Source: Streptomyces diacarni
GTDB taxonomy: Bacteria > Actinomycetota > Actinomycetes > Streptomycetales > Streptomycetaceae
DNA length: 64,000 nt
NCBI RefSeq assembly: GCF_003323715.1
Contig: NZ_QOIN01000043.1
Span: 124,001 to 188,000 of the forward strand
Direction of reading: 5' to 3'
A model generated the notes under the pieces. That model ran no database searches and was not told the DNA's origin. It saw nothing but the letters and a program-made list of their open reading frames with translations. Below are positions 41,914 through 53,360 of this stretch, one piece after another. The translations under genes and the position numbers were made by a program. Positions within the stretch are counted from its first letter, which is position 1. Every line of letters starts with the position of its first letter.

Positions 41914-42828
41914 TCAGCCCGGGAGTTCACCGTGGACGTGCGGGACAGGGCACACGACCGGGCCCGCTCCGCCCTTCACCGGAAAGGTACCGAGGCCGGC
42001 TGTCCGGTAGCCCTCGGGATAGCCGGGGTAACTCCTGATCTCCGGATTCTGCCGCGCGTAGTGGGGGCGGCGGCGTGGCGGCAGCAGTCGCACGCTGCGC
42101 GCGCGCAGGCGTAGGGCGGTGTGCACCAGGCCGCGGGTGGCCGGGCCCGGTCGTGAGTAACGGAAGACCCGCAGCAGGGAATCGTCCAGCAGGGCCCGGC
42201 TCGCGTTTCGCACCAGGGGGCCGAGTGGCCGCGGGTACCAGGAGGCCATCAGGTCGAGCGTGGCGTCGGAGACCCTGCGCCCTCCCTCGCTCCAGCCGAA
42301 GTGGGCGTCCTCGTACTCGTCCAGGCATCGCTCGAACTGCGCGTAGGTGCGCGGCACGTCCTTGATGCCCATGTGGCGTCCCAGCGTCCGGTAGTGCTGG
42401 GCGACCGCCCGCAGCTCGTGTGCGGTCAAGCGCCGCCAGCCGAAGCGGTCGAGCCAGCGTTTGGGCATCACCACGAAGGTGCACAGTACGTAGCGCATGT
42501 CGTCGTTGGAGATGTCGTAGGCACGGTGCATCTGGTTGATCCGCCGGATGGCGCCGCGCCCGTGGACGCTGTCGAAACCGTGCTCGACCACCGCGTCCAG
42601 CAGCAGCGCCGTGTCGTCGTAGCGCTTCTGAGACCGGTCGGTGAGCTCCGCTGTCCTGGCCAGCAGGCTGCCGATGCTGGGCACCGCGTAGGTGCGGTAC
42701 AGCGCGAGTTCGAGAGCGCGCGTCATGTCCCAGGGGAACTCGTAGGCTGCGATCAGCCGGTAGATCTCGTGTGCGTCGTGCTCCGGATCGAGCCGAAGAA
42801 TGTACCTGAGTCGGTCGTAACGCCGCAC
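41914..42828 (-). CDS. MpaB-type oxygenase (DUF2236 family)
   Basis: 304 aa from a GTG preceded by AGAGGGG. The family features DMTRALELALYRTYAVPSIGSLLARTAEL, RRINQMHRAYDISNDDMRYVLCTF and GWRRLTAHELRAVAQHYRTLGRHMGI fit the DUF2236/MpaB-like group. Relatives include the fungal oxygenase MpaB and latex-clearing protein-like haem proteins, with conserved His for cofactor binding. The substrate is unknown. No partner genes are attached. Confidence 0.75.
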   Translation of the reverse strand: MRRYDRLRYILRLDPEHDAHEIYRLIAAYEFPWDMTRALELALYRTYAVPSIGSLLARTAELTDRSQKRYDDTALLLDAVVEHGFDSVHGRGAIRRINQMHRAYDISNDDMRYVLCTFVVMPKRWLDRFGWRRLTAHELRAVAQHYRTLGRHMGIKDVPRTYAQFERCLDEYEDAHFGWSEGGRRVSDATLDLMASWYPRPLGPLVRNASRALLDDSLLRVFRYSRPGPATRGLVHTALRLRARSVRLLPPRRRPHYARQNPEIRSYPGYPEGYRTAGLGTFPVKGGAGPVVCPVPHVHGELPG

Positions 42829-42938
42829 GGCGTGCCCCTCTCTGGCGATCGTGGCGTCCGTCCGGCAAGGCCGAGTCTGTTGCGGACGCCCTCCGAAAGC
42901 TATGGTCACCGGGACTCGGTAGGAAGGGGAGGCCGTCG

Positions 42939-43721
42939 GTGGCTGAAGACGAGGATTCGCTCTATGTACTGACTGCCGTGCTGTTGACGCCGGCCCAGTT
43001 TCCGAGCGTACTGGGTGACGACTACCCCGCCGCCTGCGAAAGGCTGGGGCTGAAGCCGTTCGCCGAGGGGTACGGGCTCGTCCTGGGCCAGGACCGGGCG
43101 GGTGCACGCTGGACGGTGGTGTCCGAGGACGTCACGCAGGTGGCCTGCGCCGTCGCCGCGTGGGACTGCGGTATGGAGTTCGACCTCTCCCCCGAGGAGC
43201 GGTACGTCGTGGGCGTACTGCCGGGGTGGCCGCTGGCACTGTCCGTCTCGGCGCCGGGCGTGCCGGAGCCCCACGACCCGGACCAAGAACCGGCGGTAGA
43301 GGAAAACGGAACGGTTCTCTGTCCGCCCGACACCTCCGAGTGGGGCCCCGCTCAGCGCCGGCTCGGGGCGGACGAGATCGCGCTCCAGTGGGCGCAGTGG
43401 CGGGCTCAGGTCGAAGAGGACGTCGAATTCGTGGAGACGGGAGCAGATCCGGATCCCGAGGTGCGGCGCGTTCTGGAGGAGGTTCGCGCCTACGTGGACA
43501 CGCCACCGCCGCCCGGACGAATCCGGTCGGCGTTCGCCTCGGGCGAGGCGCGCACACTCCGCGCCGACGGGCCGGGATGGAGCGTCGTGGCGCGCACGGA
43601 CGACATCGCTTTCGTGCTGCTGGACGAGGCGCCCGGGGAAGTGCGCCCGGTCGGCCGCGGTGAGGAACTGCCGAACCTGCTGTCCGCCCTCGACGGCATC
43701 GCCGTACGGCCCGCCGCCTAA
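42939..43721 (+). CDS. Acidic hypothetical protein, probably streptomycete-specific
   Basis: 260 aa from a GTG with AAGGGGAGG just upstream, a strong ribosome site. The sequence is acidic and Trp-containing, with no signal peptide or membrane segment. Its visible stretches (LYVLTAVLLTPAQFPSVLGDDY, AACERLGLKPFAEGYGLV, ADEIALQWAQWRAQVEEDVE) match no domain I know. It is divergent from the MpaB-like gene. Codon bias and start context leave little doubt that it is translated. Confidence 0.7.
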   Translation: MAEDEDSLYVLTAVLLTPAQFPSVLGDDYPAACERLGLKPFAEGYGLVLGQDRAGARWTVVSEDVTQVACAVAAWDCGMEFDLSPEERYVVGVLPGWPLALSVSAPGVPEPHDPDQEPAVEENGTVLCPPDTSEWGPAQRRLGADEIALQWAQWRAQVEEDVEFVETGADPDPEVRRVLEEVRAYVDTPPPPGRIRSAFASGEARTLRADGPGWSVVARTDDIAFVLLDEAPGEVRPVGRGEELPNLLSALDGIAVRPAA

Positions 43722-43858
43722 GCAGACGGACACCGACCGCCGCCAGGCCTCGGCCCCGTGCATCGCAGCGGACGCGGACGCGCCGTTCACTGAGGACGCG
43801 GGCGCGCCACCGCTGAGACGCGGACGCCGCATGGCGGACCGCCCCTCGGCCGCGCGGA

Positions 43859-44041
43859 CTACCGTCCCAGTTCCTTACGGCTGACTCTGCGCAGCCTGCG
43901 CCGCTGCGAGGGGTCCAGCGCCAGGTAGGCGACAGCAGGTACGCCGATGATCACCAACAGCGCGATCCAGAACGACGTGAGCCACCACAGGAACAGCCCG
44001 ACGGCCACACCGCCCACGGCGATCTTGGCTCGGTTGGTCAT
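43859..44041 (-). CDS. Small membrane protein, 60 aa
   Basis: 60 aa from an ATG preceded by GGAGGAGGGA, an excellent ribosome site. One or two hydrophobic helices (AKIAVGGVAVGLFLWWLTSFWIALLVIIG) are followed by a basic tail ending RRRLRRVSRKELGR. It looks like a single hairpin or membrane anchor with a cytoplasmic basic end. Family unknown to me. A TTGACT-N17-AGAATA promoter-like pair lies about 180 bases upstream. Confidence 0.65.
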   Translation of the reverse strand: MTNRAKIAVGGVAVGLFLWWLTSFWIALLVIIGVPAVAYLALDPSQRRRLRRVSRKELGR

Positions 44042-44219
44042 TGCGATCCCTCCTCCGCACCGGCGGCGCTTCAGGTCGGTCGTGCGCACGATGCCGCCTC
44101 TCACCCCATTGAACGCCATTCGGGCCGAACAGGTTCCCTCTCGTCGCCACAGCCGCCTCGGGGATCGCCGCCACAGCCGCCCTTGGAGCAGCCGCTCCAT
44201 GGTCCGGCTCCGAGTGGGG

Positions 44220-44248
44220 TATTCTCAGTCACCCCCTTCACTAGTCAA
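44220..44248 (-). promoter_or_regulatory. Candidate vegetative promoter for the small membrane protein gene
   Basis: On the minus strand TTGACT (44248-44243) and AGAATA (44225-44220) are 17 bases apart in a locally AT-rich patch. It would give a leader of about 170 bases to the small gene at 44041. Confidence 0.4.
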
Positions 44249-44270
44249 ATTTGAAGAGTGCGTCAGCGCA

Positions 44271-44731
44271 GTGCCAGAGACCCTGGCAAGCCCGTCCTCA
44301 CCTCCTCGGTTCACCCACTGCGCGGCCGTGTTCACGCCCGCCGACCCACCCCGCCACTCCCGTGTGGCCTTCTGGCATCCGGAGGGCGTCCCGCCGCGCA
44401 GCCCGGCCGCTGGGCAAGACGGCGCTTCGAACCCCAGGAGGCCGCAAGCCTGACCGTGCCGACCCCGGAGGGTCTCGATGTCACCGCACCGGCCGTGCCC
44501 GCGCTCTTCCTGCCTGTGCACGAGCCCCTCCCCGTCCTGCGGTCCATGGGAGCACGTTGGAGCGCCGAAGGGGCGGACGCGCGGCTGCGTTTCGGGCCGG
44601 ACGGCCGGTGGTGGTCCTCTCGCAGGCAGCGGGGGCGGTGGTGGCCCGCAGGAGGGACGGAAAGGAGCCCGGCCGAAGCGCTGACAACGGCGCCGGCGCA
44701 GGAGGGAGAAGCGGCCGCGAGCGGGGTCTGA
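44271..44731 (+). pseudogene. Decayed N-terminal fragment of an SNF2-type helicase
   Basis: A GTG frame at 44271 reads PETLASPSSPPRFTHCAAVF and RVAFWHPEG before a stop at 44453. A second frame continues with LTVPTPEGLDVTAPAVPALF, LPVHEPLPVL and then loses similarity, stopping at 44731. Together they resemble the non-catalytic N-terminal region of streptomycete SNF2/DEAD-box helicases (AAxFxPxDxPRxxRxAFWxPDG ... VPALLLPVxEALPVL). At least one frameshift, near 44370-44450, and loss of the whole C-terminal helicase part (hundreds of residues) are implied. The similarity is from memory and should be confirmed by search. Confidence 0.5.
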
Positions 44732-44737
44732 ACACGC

Positions 44738-44775
44738 ATGTGCCGCCGCCTCGTCGTCGCGAGACGGCGGCACAT
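44738..44775. terminator. Perfect hairpin terminator, bidirectional
   Basis: ATGTGCCGCCG and CGGCGGCACAT form an 11-bp stem around a 16-base loop. It lies 16 bases past the SGNH stop (minus strand) and just after the helicase remnant (plus strand). Confidence 0.75.
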
Positions 44776-44790
44776 ACGTTGGGGGGTGTT

Positions 44791-45591
44791 TCAGGCCAGT
44801 CCTTCCAGCACCGGGAGGTATCCGCCGGACTGCCCGGCCGCGGTGGGGTGGTAGGACTCGTCCACGGGCAGCGTGACGCTGTGCAGCCACTCGTCGCCCG
44901 AGCAGATCTCGTGGCCCGTGAAGGCGGGCCGCACGTCACCGAAGCTGTAGCCGTGGTCGGCGGCGCGCTTGGCGGTGACGTCGTTCAGGTCGTCGGATGC
45001 CGCGTTGACGGCAGCACGGGACTTCTCGCTGATTCCCACGCTGCACTCGCCGTCGAGCTTGTACATGTGCGGGTACCCCAGCACCACGACCTTGGCCGAC
45101 GGCGCCTTGTCGCTGATGGCGTCGTAGACGGCGTCAAGCTTGCCGGGGAGCGTGCCGGCGATGTAGTCGCGGGCCTGCTGCACGCGGGTCAGACAGGCGC
45201 TCTCGCCCTGGGTGACACAAGTGGTCATGGCGTCGCCGAAGCCCGCGTCGTTGCCGCCGATGCTGATGCTCACCAGACCGGTGGAGGCGTTGAGGGGCGC
45301 GAGTTGACCGGCGAGCACGTCATCGGTGACCGCACCCGAACAGGCCGTGAAGTCGAAGGAGGAGGGGGAGTTGGCGGTGCGCCAGAGCTCGGGGTAGGAG
45401 TTGGCGCTCCGCTTGCAGTCGCTCCCGTCGTAGTCCCCGGCGCCCACTCCCGCGGAGTAGGAGTCACCGAGGGCCACATAACCGGTGGCGGCGTTCTCTT
45501 CGGCCGATGCGGAGGCCGCACCGGTAAGGGACGACAATCCAAGGAAGACGGCGGCGGCGGTTGCCGTGGACGCCCATCTGCGCAGCTTCAT
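44791..45591 (-). CDS. Secreted SGNH/GDSL-family esterase or lipase
   Basis: 266 aa. A Sec signal peptide (MKLRRWASTATAAAVFLGL through ASASA) precedes the catalytic domain. The SGNH blocks are YVALGDSYSAGVGAG (Ser nucleophile), a Gly block, SISIGGNDAGFG (Asn) and DESYHPTAAGQ (His). Six or more cysteines suggest disulfides, as in Streptomyces extracellular lipases of this type. It hydrolyses ester bonds outside the cell; the natural substrate is open. The ATG at 45591 has GAGAGG upstream. Confidence 0.88.
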   Translation of the reverse strand: MKLRRWASTATAAAVFLGLSSLTGAASASAEENAATGYVALGDSYSAGVGAGDYDGSDCKRSANSYPELWRTANSPSSFDFTACSGAVTDDVLAGQLAPLNASTGLVSISIGGNDAGFGDAMTTCVTQGESACLTRVQQARDYIAGTLPGKLDAVYDAISDKAPSAKVVVLGYPHMYKLDGECSVGISEKSRAAVNAASDDLNDVTAKRAADHGYSFGDVRPAFTGHEICSGDEWLHSVTLPVDESYHPTAAGQSGGYLPVLEGLA

Positions 45592-45741
45592 GGGACCTCT
45601 CATGGATGGCACGGAAGAAACAGCTGTCACATCAGACGCAGCGGTTTTACCCAGCGCCAGACGTGTCCATGCCACGTATGGAATCCCAACTGCCGCGCGC
45701 AGCGGTCGCGTTGATGCGCGAGGGGGCGCGCCACACCCCTT

Positions 45742-46509
45742 TCACACCAGCGGCTTGTCGAGCTTTTGGTCCTTGCCCGCCGTCAGACTGCAGGTCACGT
45801 AGTCGAATCCGTTGCCCACGTTCTCCGCCTTCGGGTACGAGATGAGCGTGCCGCCCACGGTGCCGCTAGGCTGCTCGGCCGCCTTGTCCCGCAGGGAGGA
45901 GCGGCAGAGCGAGTCGGCTTTCTGCCGCACCGCGCTGTCGGTGCCGTAGTCACCGGTGATCTTTTTGCGACTGACGACCTCCGCGTCGTGGGGGCTGTCG
46001 CAGTCCTTGGTCTCGACCGCTCCCTCACGCTCCTCGGAACGGTCGTAGCAGTCGCCTTCCTGAAGCAGGAAGGACGGCAGCGGCACGTCGCCGGCCCCTT
46101 CGTCCGGATCCTCGGACGGGTCGTCCCCTTCGCCCGGGTCCGGGAAGTCGGTGGCGTCGCCGTCGTCCGGGATCTCGGTCGGCTCCTGCGTCTCCGGCTC
46201 CGGCTCCGAGGGCGGGGGCGGCTGCGAAGCGGAGGGCTTGCCGTCGGCCGTCTCGTCCTTGTCCGAGTCGCCGCCCGTCAGGTAGATCACGGAAGCGGTG
46301 ATGAGCGCGAGCGCCACGACGGCCACCGCGACGATCGCGGCGACGGCTCGTCCCCTGTTGCGCCCCGGAGGTGGGGGCGGAGGCGGCCAGCCGCCCGGGG
46401 CGGGCGGGCCGAAACCACCGGATCCGGGCGGACCGAAACCGGCCGGCGGCTGCGCGGGAGGCGGTGGGCCGCCCGTCGGCGGCTGACTCGGTGGTGGCGG
46501 CATCATCAT
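45742..46509 (-). CDS. Pro-rich single-pass membrane protein, septum-formation-like
   Basis: 255 aa. The N-terminal ~55 residues are Pro/Gly-rich. One transmembrane helix (AVAAIVAVAVVALALITASVIYL) follows, then an acidic disordered linker (GDATDFPDPGEGDDPSEDPD region) and a small extracellular domain with four cysteines (GDCYD, KDCDSPHDAEVV, LCRSSL, VTCSL). This arrangement resembles actinobacterial DUF4190/septum-formation proteins whose outer domain has a C...H-x-x-E/A-V pattern. Role unknown. Three consecutive ATGs make the exact start uncertain. Confidence 0.7.
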   Translation of the reverse strand: MMMPPPPSQPPTGGPPPPAQPPAGFGPPGSGGFGPPAPGGWPPPPPPPGRNRGRAVAAIVAVAVVALALITASVIYLTGGDSDKDETADGKPSASQPPPPSEPEPETQEPTEIPDDGDATDFPDPGEGDDPSEDPDEGAGDVPLPSFLLQEGDCYDRSEEREGAVETKDCDSPHDAEVVSRKKITGDYGTDSAVRQKADSLCRSSLRDKAAEQPSGTVGGTLISYPKAENVGNGFDYVTCSLTAGKDQKLDKPLV

Positions 46510-46554
46510 GACACGCACTCTGTCATGAGGTGCTCACCGTAAGCGATCTGATGA

Positions 46555-49692
<3,138 letters not shown>

Positions 49693-49713
49693 CCGTGGCC
49701 GCTGTGCGGGCTG

Positions 49714-50571
49714 TCACTTGAGGCCGACGCCCGCGTAGGCCATGTACCGGGGCAGCGCGTCGGCGCCCGGCAACGCACCGTCCGGGCGCCACAGCGGTAC
49801 CTGAACCAGCCCCGGGTCGAGCAGGTCGAAGCCCGCGAAGAAGGGAAGCACTTCCTCGTAGCTGCGGATGCGGGCGCTGACCGTCGACTCGCTGTCGTAC
49901 ACGCCGGTGGCCTTGTTGACGGCCGAACCGCCTCCGAAGTCCGGGGAGCCATGGCTGAGGATCAGACAGCTGCCGGCGGGCAGCGACTCGGTCAGCGACG
50001 CGACGATGCCGGCGGGGTCCTCGTCGTCCCTGAGGAAGTGCAGGACGGCGAGGAGCATCAGCGCGACCGGCTGGTCGAAATCGATGAGCTGCCGGGTGAC
50101 GGGATGGTCCAGGATGCCCTTGGGGTCGCGGATGTCCGCCAGGACGAAACCGGCGTCGCCGGAGTGCGTCAGCTTCGCGTCGGCGTAGGTCGCGACGATC
50201 GGGTCGTTGTCCGCGTAGACCACCCGTACGTCGGAACGGACGTCGCGGGCGACCTCGTGGGTGTTGGGCGAAGTCGGGATGCCGGTGCCGATGTCGATGA
50301 TCTGCCGGATACCGTGCTCGGCCACGACGGTGCGCACAGCGCGGTGCATGAAGTCGCGGTTGCCCCGTGCGGTCTCCCGGATGCCGGGGAGGGCGTCCAG
50401 CACGCGCCGGGCCGCACGCTGGTCGGCCTCGTAGTTGTCCTTGCCTCCCAGGTAGTAGTCGTACATCCGGGCCGGATGCGGGGTGGTGGTGTCTATCAGC
50501 TCCGGGCTGAATCCGGCGTCGGACACGCTCTTCTCCGTCTCGTTCTGTTCTGTCGGCACGTGCTTCTTCAC
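49714..50571 (-). CDS. SAM-dependent methyltransferase, Methyltransf_19 (DUF574)
   Basis: 285 aa. The opening (HPARMYDYYLGGKDNYEADQ), the SAM motif IIDIGTGIPTSPNTHEVA and YADNDPIVATYADA define the streptomycete SAM-dependent methyltransferase family PF04672, which occurs in dozens of copies per genome next to XRE/DUF397 genes. The target is unknown. The GTG at 50571 has GAGG upstream; a second GTG shortly after is possible. It follows the DUF397 gene by 89 bases on the same strand, suggesting a shared transcript with the regulator genes. Confidence 0.85.
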   Translation of the reverse strand: MKKHVPTEQNETEKSVSDAGFSPELIDTTTPHPARMYDYYLGGKDNYEADQRAARRVLDALPGIRETARGNRDFMHRAVRTVVAEHGIRQIIDIGTGIPTSPNTHEVARDVRSDVRVVYADNDPIVATYADAKLTHSGDAGFVLADIRDPKGILDHPVTRQLIDFDQPVALMLLAVLHFLRDDEDPAGIVASLTESLPAGSCLILSHGSPDFGGGSAVNKATGVYDSESTVSARIRSYEEVLPFFAGFDLLDPGLVQVPLWRPDGALPGADALPRYMAYAGVGLK

Positions 50572-50660
50572 CGAGTGTCGACCTCGGTCACGGGCGGAGC
50601 CTGGGCCGGGCTCGCTTCTCGTCGCCGCCGGCCTGGGCCCTCCCGCGGGCCTGGCGGGGG

Positions 50661-50897
50661 TCAGGCCACCAGGAAGTCGGCTTCGCCCGCCTTCGCCGCC
50701 TGGATGAGCCCGGAGATGTCGCTGCGGCTGCAGATGAGTGCGGGGCCGTCGGGATCGGTGGACTGGCGCAGCGCCACCCGCCCGTCCGCGAGCTCCAGCG
50801 CTTCCACACAGCTGCCTCCGTTCCCTCCGCTCCAGGGCTTGCGCCAGCCCTCGCTGCCGAGGTGTGCCGCGGGCATCCCGTTGTAGATACGACCCAT
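50661..50897 (-). CDS. DUF397 small regulatory partner protein
   Basis: 78 aa. WRKPWSGGNGGSCVEALEL, VALRQSTDPDGPALICSRSD and a closing FL motif are the DUF397 hallmarks. In streptomycetes these small acidic proteins are encoded next to WhiJ-like XRE regulators and appear to antagonise or tune them. Its ATG at 50897 lies only three bases from the XRE stop, so the two are tightly coupled. Confidence 0.9.
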   Translation of the reverse strand: MGRIYNGMPAAHLGSEGWRKPWSGGNGGSCVEALELADGRVALRQSTDPDGPALICSRSDISGLIQAAKAGEADFLVA

Positions 50898-50900
50898 GGT

Positions 50901-51773
50901 TCAGATCTCCTTGCGCAGGGCACTCAGGACCGCCCGGGTCCGCGCCACCGGCACGGCCTGGGCACTCATCCGGTCCACCGCCTCGAGGAACATGCTGACG
51001 TCGTCCCGCTGGTCGAAGTAGACCGCGCCCACCAGGCTCTCGGCACACACCATGTCGGGCAGCTCGTCGAGGGGGAACCGGAAGAGGTGGAAGGGCCCGT
51101 ACATGGCCGGATGCGGTCCCGCGCTGAAGGGCATGATCTGCAGCGCGACGTTCGGCCTTTCGATGGCCCTCAGAAGGTGGTCGATCTGCTCGCGCATCAC
51201 CTCGGGCCCGCCGAGGTGGCGCCGCAGGACCGTCTCGTCGATCACACTCCACAGCAGCGGCGGATCCGTCTCGCGGGTCAGCACCGTCTGGCGCTCCATG
51301 CGCAGCGCCACGCCGCGCTTGATCTCGCCTTCCGGCGCGTGCGGCATACCGGCGCGCAGGACGGCTCTGGCGTAGCTCTCGGTCTGCAGGAGACCGGGTA
51401 CGTAGTGCGGCTCGTAGGAGCGGATGACTTCGGACTCGCTCTCCAGGCTCACGAAGACGCTGAACCACTCGGGCAGCACGTCGCGGTAGCGGTGCCACCA
51501 GCCGGGCTGGTTGGCCTCCCGGGCGAGCGAGACGAAGCCGTCTATCTCCTCCTGCTCGGTCACCCCGTAGGTGCGCAGCAGTTTCTCCACGTAGGGGACT
51601 TTGAGGCCGACCTCGGCCTTCTCCATCCGGCGGATGGTGGCGTGGGTGACGTCGAGGGCTCTTCCGGCCTGCTCGAAAGTCACTCCCGCGCGCTCCCGCA
51701 GGTGCTGCAGCCTCTTGCCCAGCACCACACGCAGCACGGTGGGCGCTCCGCCGCCCGTCCGTGAATCCGCCAC
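50901..51773 (-). CDS. WhiJ-like XRE regulator with DUF5753
   Basis: 290 aa from a GTG with GGAGGGGAG upstream. An N-terminal helix-turn-helix (LGKRLQHLRERAGVTFEQAGRALDVTHATIRRMEKAE, residues about 18-55) is followed by the DUF5753 domain (SYEPHYVPGLLQTESYARAVL, then RMERQ, PLLWSVIDETVLRR). WhiJ-type regulators repress development until relieved by a DUF397 partner or other signals. The next gene downstream is such a partner, and the divergent gene is an RsbW-like ATPase, giving the complete three-gene arrangement known from the whiJ and abaA loci. Confidence 0.9.
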   Translation of the reverse strand: MADSRTGGGAPTVLRVVLGKRLQHLRERAGVTFEQAGRALDVTHATIRRMEKAEVGLKVPYVEKLLRTYGVTEQEEIDGFVSLAREANQPGWWHRYRDVLPEWFSVFVSLESESEVIRSYEPHYVPGLLQTESYARAVLRAGMPHAPEGEIKRGVALRMERQTVLTRETDPPLLWSVIDETVLRRHLGGPEVMREQIDHLLRAIERPNVALQIMPFSAGPHPAMYGPFHLFRFPLDELPDMVCAESLVGAVYFDQRDDVSMFLEAVDRMSAQAVPVARTRAVLSALRKEI

Positions 51774-51789
51774 AGCCGCTCCCCTCCAA

Positions 51790-51802
51790 CTGACGTCGTC
51801 AG
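51790..51802. promoter_or_regulatory. Palindrome in the leader of the XRE gene
   Basis: CTGACGTCGTCAG is a perfect 13-base palindrome around one central base, 16 bases upstream of the XRE GTG. A second, imperfect one (TCTG-N7-CAGA, 51853-51867) lies in the same divergent region. Either could be an autoregulatory site. Confidence 0.4.
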
Positions 51803-51910
51803 GGGGAAGTTTGGCATGTGCCCGCCCGCATGCACACCCTGTCATCCACACTTCTGCAATTAACAGATTGATCCTTGCCATACGCGAGTGACGAACCGCA
51901 TAGTGGAGCC

Positions 51911-52408
51911 GTGGCTGCCCCCCATGACGCCCTGCCCTTAAACCACCGACCGAGCGGCTTGCCGACGACTCGTCCACTGCGCGACGCGTTCCACTTGCCG
52001 GCACGGGACACCTCCGTCGCCGTCGCCCGCGCCCGCGTACTGGAGAGACTCCGGGAGTGGTACGTCGACGATGAGTCGAGTGCCGACGCCCAGCTGTTGA
52101 TGTCGGAGCTGTTCACCAACGCGGTGCGCCACACGGACAGCGAGAAGGTCAGCTGCGAGCTGTGGGTGATCGGCGTGCGTCTGCGCCTCGAGGTCACGGA
52201 CGAGGGCGGAGCAGACTCGGCGGCGCGCGTCGAGCGCGCGGTCGTTCCCCGGCCGGGGGACGGCGAGGGCGAGAGCGGAAGAGGCCTGCTGCTGGTGAGC
52301 GTGCTCGCCGACGACTGGGGAATACGCAAGGCTCAGACGGGCGGCTCCGACCTGGTGACCGGGCACGCCGTGTGGGCCGAGCTGGAATGCAACAGGACAC
52401 AGAGCTGA
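51911..52408 (+). CDS. RsbW/anti-sigma-like ATP-binding protein with a TTA codon
   Basis: 165 aa. The GHKL-type ATPase domain shows the N box SELFTNAVRHT (near residue 70) and the Gly-rich lid ESGRGLLLVSVLADDWG. Such proteins in WhiJ/AbaA clusters are thought to act as anti-sigma-like or signalling partners. Codon 10 (51938-51940) is TTA, the leucine codon read by the bldA tRNA. The GTG at 51911 is favoured; a TTG 36 bases earlier would only lengthen the head and keep the TTA. It is divergent from the XRE gene. Confidence 0.82.
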   Translation: MAAPHDALPLNHRPSGLPTTRPLRDAFHLPARDTSVAVARARVLERLREWYVDDESSADAQLLMSELFTNAVRHTDSEKVSCELWVIGVRLRLEVTDEGGADSAARVERAVVPRPGDGEGESGRGLLLVSVLADDWGIRKAQTGGSDLVTGHAVWAELECNRTQS

Positions 52409-52554
52409 CCCCCCGAACGCCCGGACACTTTGCCGCACGGCACGTTTCCGCACCGCACGCACCACTGACACAGCCCGTGAGCGATGGCAGGATGCACGGC
52501 ACTTACCGGCCATGATCGGGCTCTATTGCCGACCTGTCCCCTCGTGGAGGCGCT

Positions 52555-53145
52555 GTGTCCGCACGATCCGTGCCAAGGCAACGGAACGGGATGTCCCGGC
52601 TATCCCTGACAGCGGCGCTGACAGCCGCCGTACTCGCGGCGGTCACCGCCTGCACCAGCACGAAGACCACCGCGGGCAACGGGGACGAGGTGGAACTCGT
52701 GCACTCGGGCAAGCTCACCACCTGCACGCACCTGCCCTACATGCCCTTCCAGTACAAGAAGGGCAAAGAGGTCGTCGGGTTCGACGTCGACCTGGTCGAT
52801 CTGATCGCCAAGGACCTCGACGTCGAGCAGGAGATCGTGGACACCCCCTTCGAGGGCATCCAGACCGGCGAGGACCTGAACGCGAGCAAGTGCGACCTGG
52901 CCGCCGCGGGCATGACCATCACGTCCGTACGCGAGAAGAACCTCGACTTCTCCCGCCCCTACTTCGAGGCGACACAGGCCCTTTTGGTCAAGAAGGGCGC
53001 GGAGTACGACTCTCTCGACGACCTCGAGGGCAAGAAGCTGGGTGTCCAGCAGTCCACCACGGGTGAGGAGTACGCCAAGAAGCACGCCGACGGCGCCAAG
53101 ACGGTCCAGTTCGAGGACCTCGGCCTGCTTCTGCCGACCGGGTGA
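52555..53145 (+). pseudogene. Truncated amino-acid ABC substrate-binding lipoprotein
   Basis: 196 codons from a GTG with GGAGG upstream. A lipoprotein signal (LTAALTAAVLAAVTAC) leads to a polar amino-acid-binding domain (PF00497; THLPYMPFQYKKGKEVVGFDVDLVDLIAKDL, DLAAAGMTITSVREKNLDFSRPYF). Family members are about 270-300 aa. Here the second lobe is lost just after TVQFEDLGLLL, where the frame runs into the tail of an ATPase gene and stops. It may still be made as a half protein but should not bind ligand normally. Confidence 0.8.
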
Positions 53146-53360
53146 TCTTCATGGACGGCGGTGTCGTCGTCGAGGAGGGACCACCGGAGCAGGTGGTGAC
53201 CGACCCGCGGCACGCGCGCACCCGCGCCTTCCTCGCCCGGGTTCTCGACCCCGCCGCCGCGGACGTGCTGGAGCACGAGTCGCACCCCTCCCCGCAGCAG
53301 CCGTCGACGCCCACGAACCTGGCGGCGGAACCGAAGGAGGGCCCCGGCGAGCCCCCGTGA
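53133..53360 (+). pseudogene. C-terminal remnant of the cognate ABC ATPase
   Basis: From 53133 the plus-strand frame reads ADRVIFMDGGVVVEEGPPEQ and then a tail of about 50 residues to a TGA at 53358-53360. This is the usual end of a GlnQ/HisP-type amino-acid ABC ATPase, directly after the H-loop. Everything before it (Walker A, signature, Walker B) is absent. Together with the truncated binding protein it marks an internal deletion that removed the permease. Confidence 0.75.
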
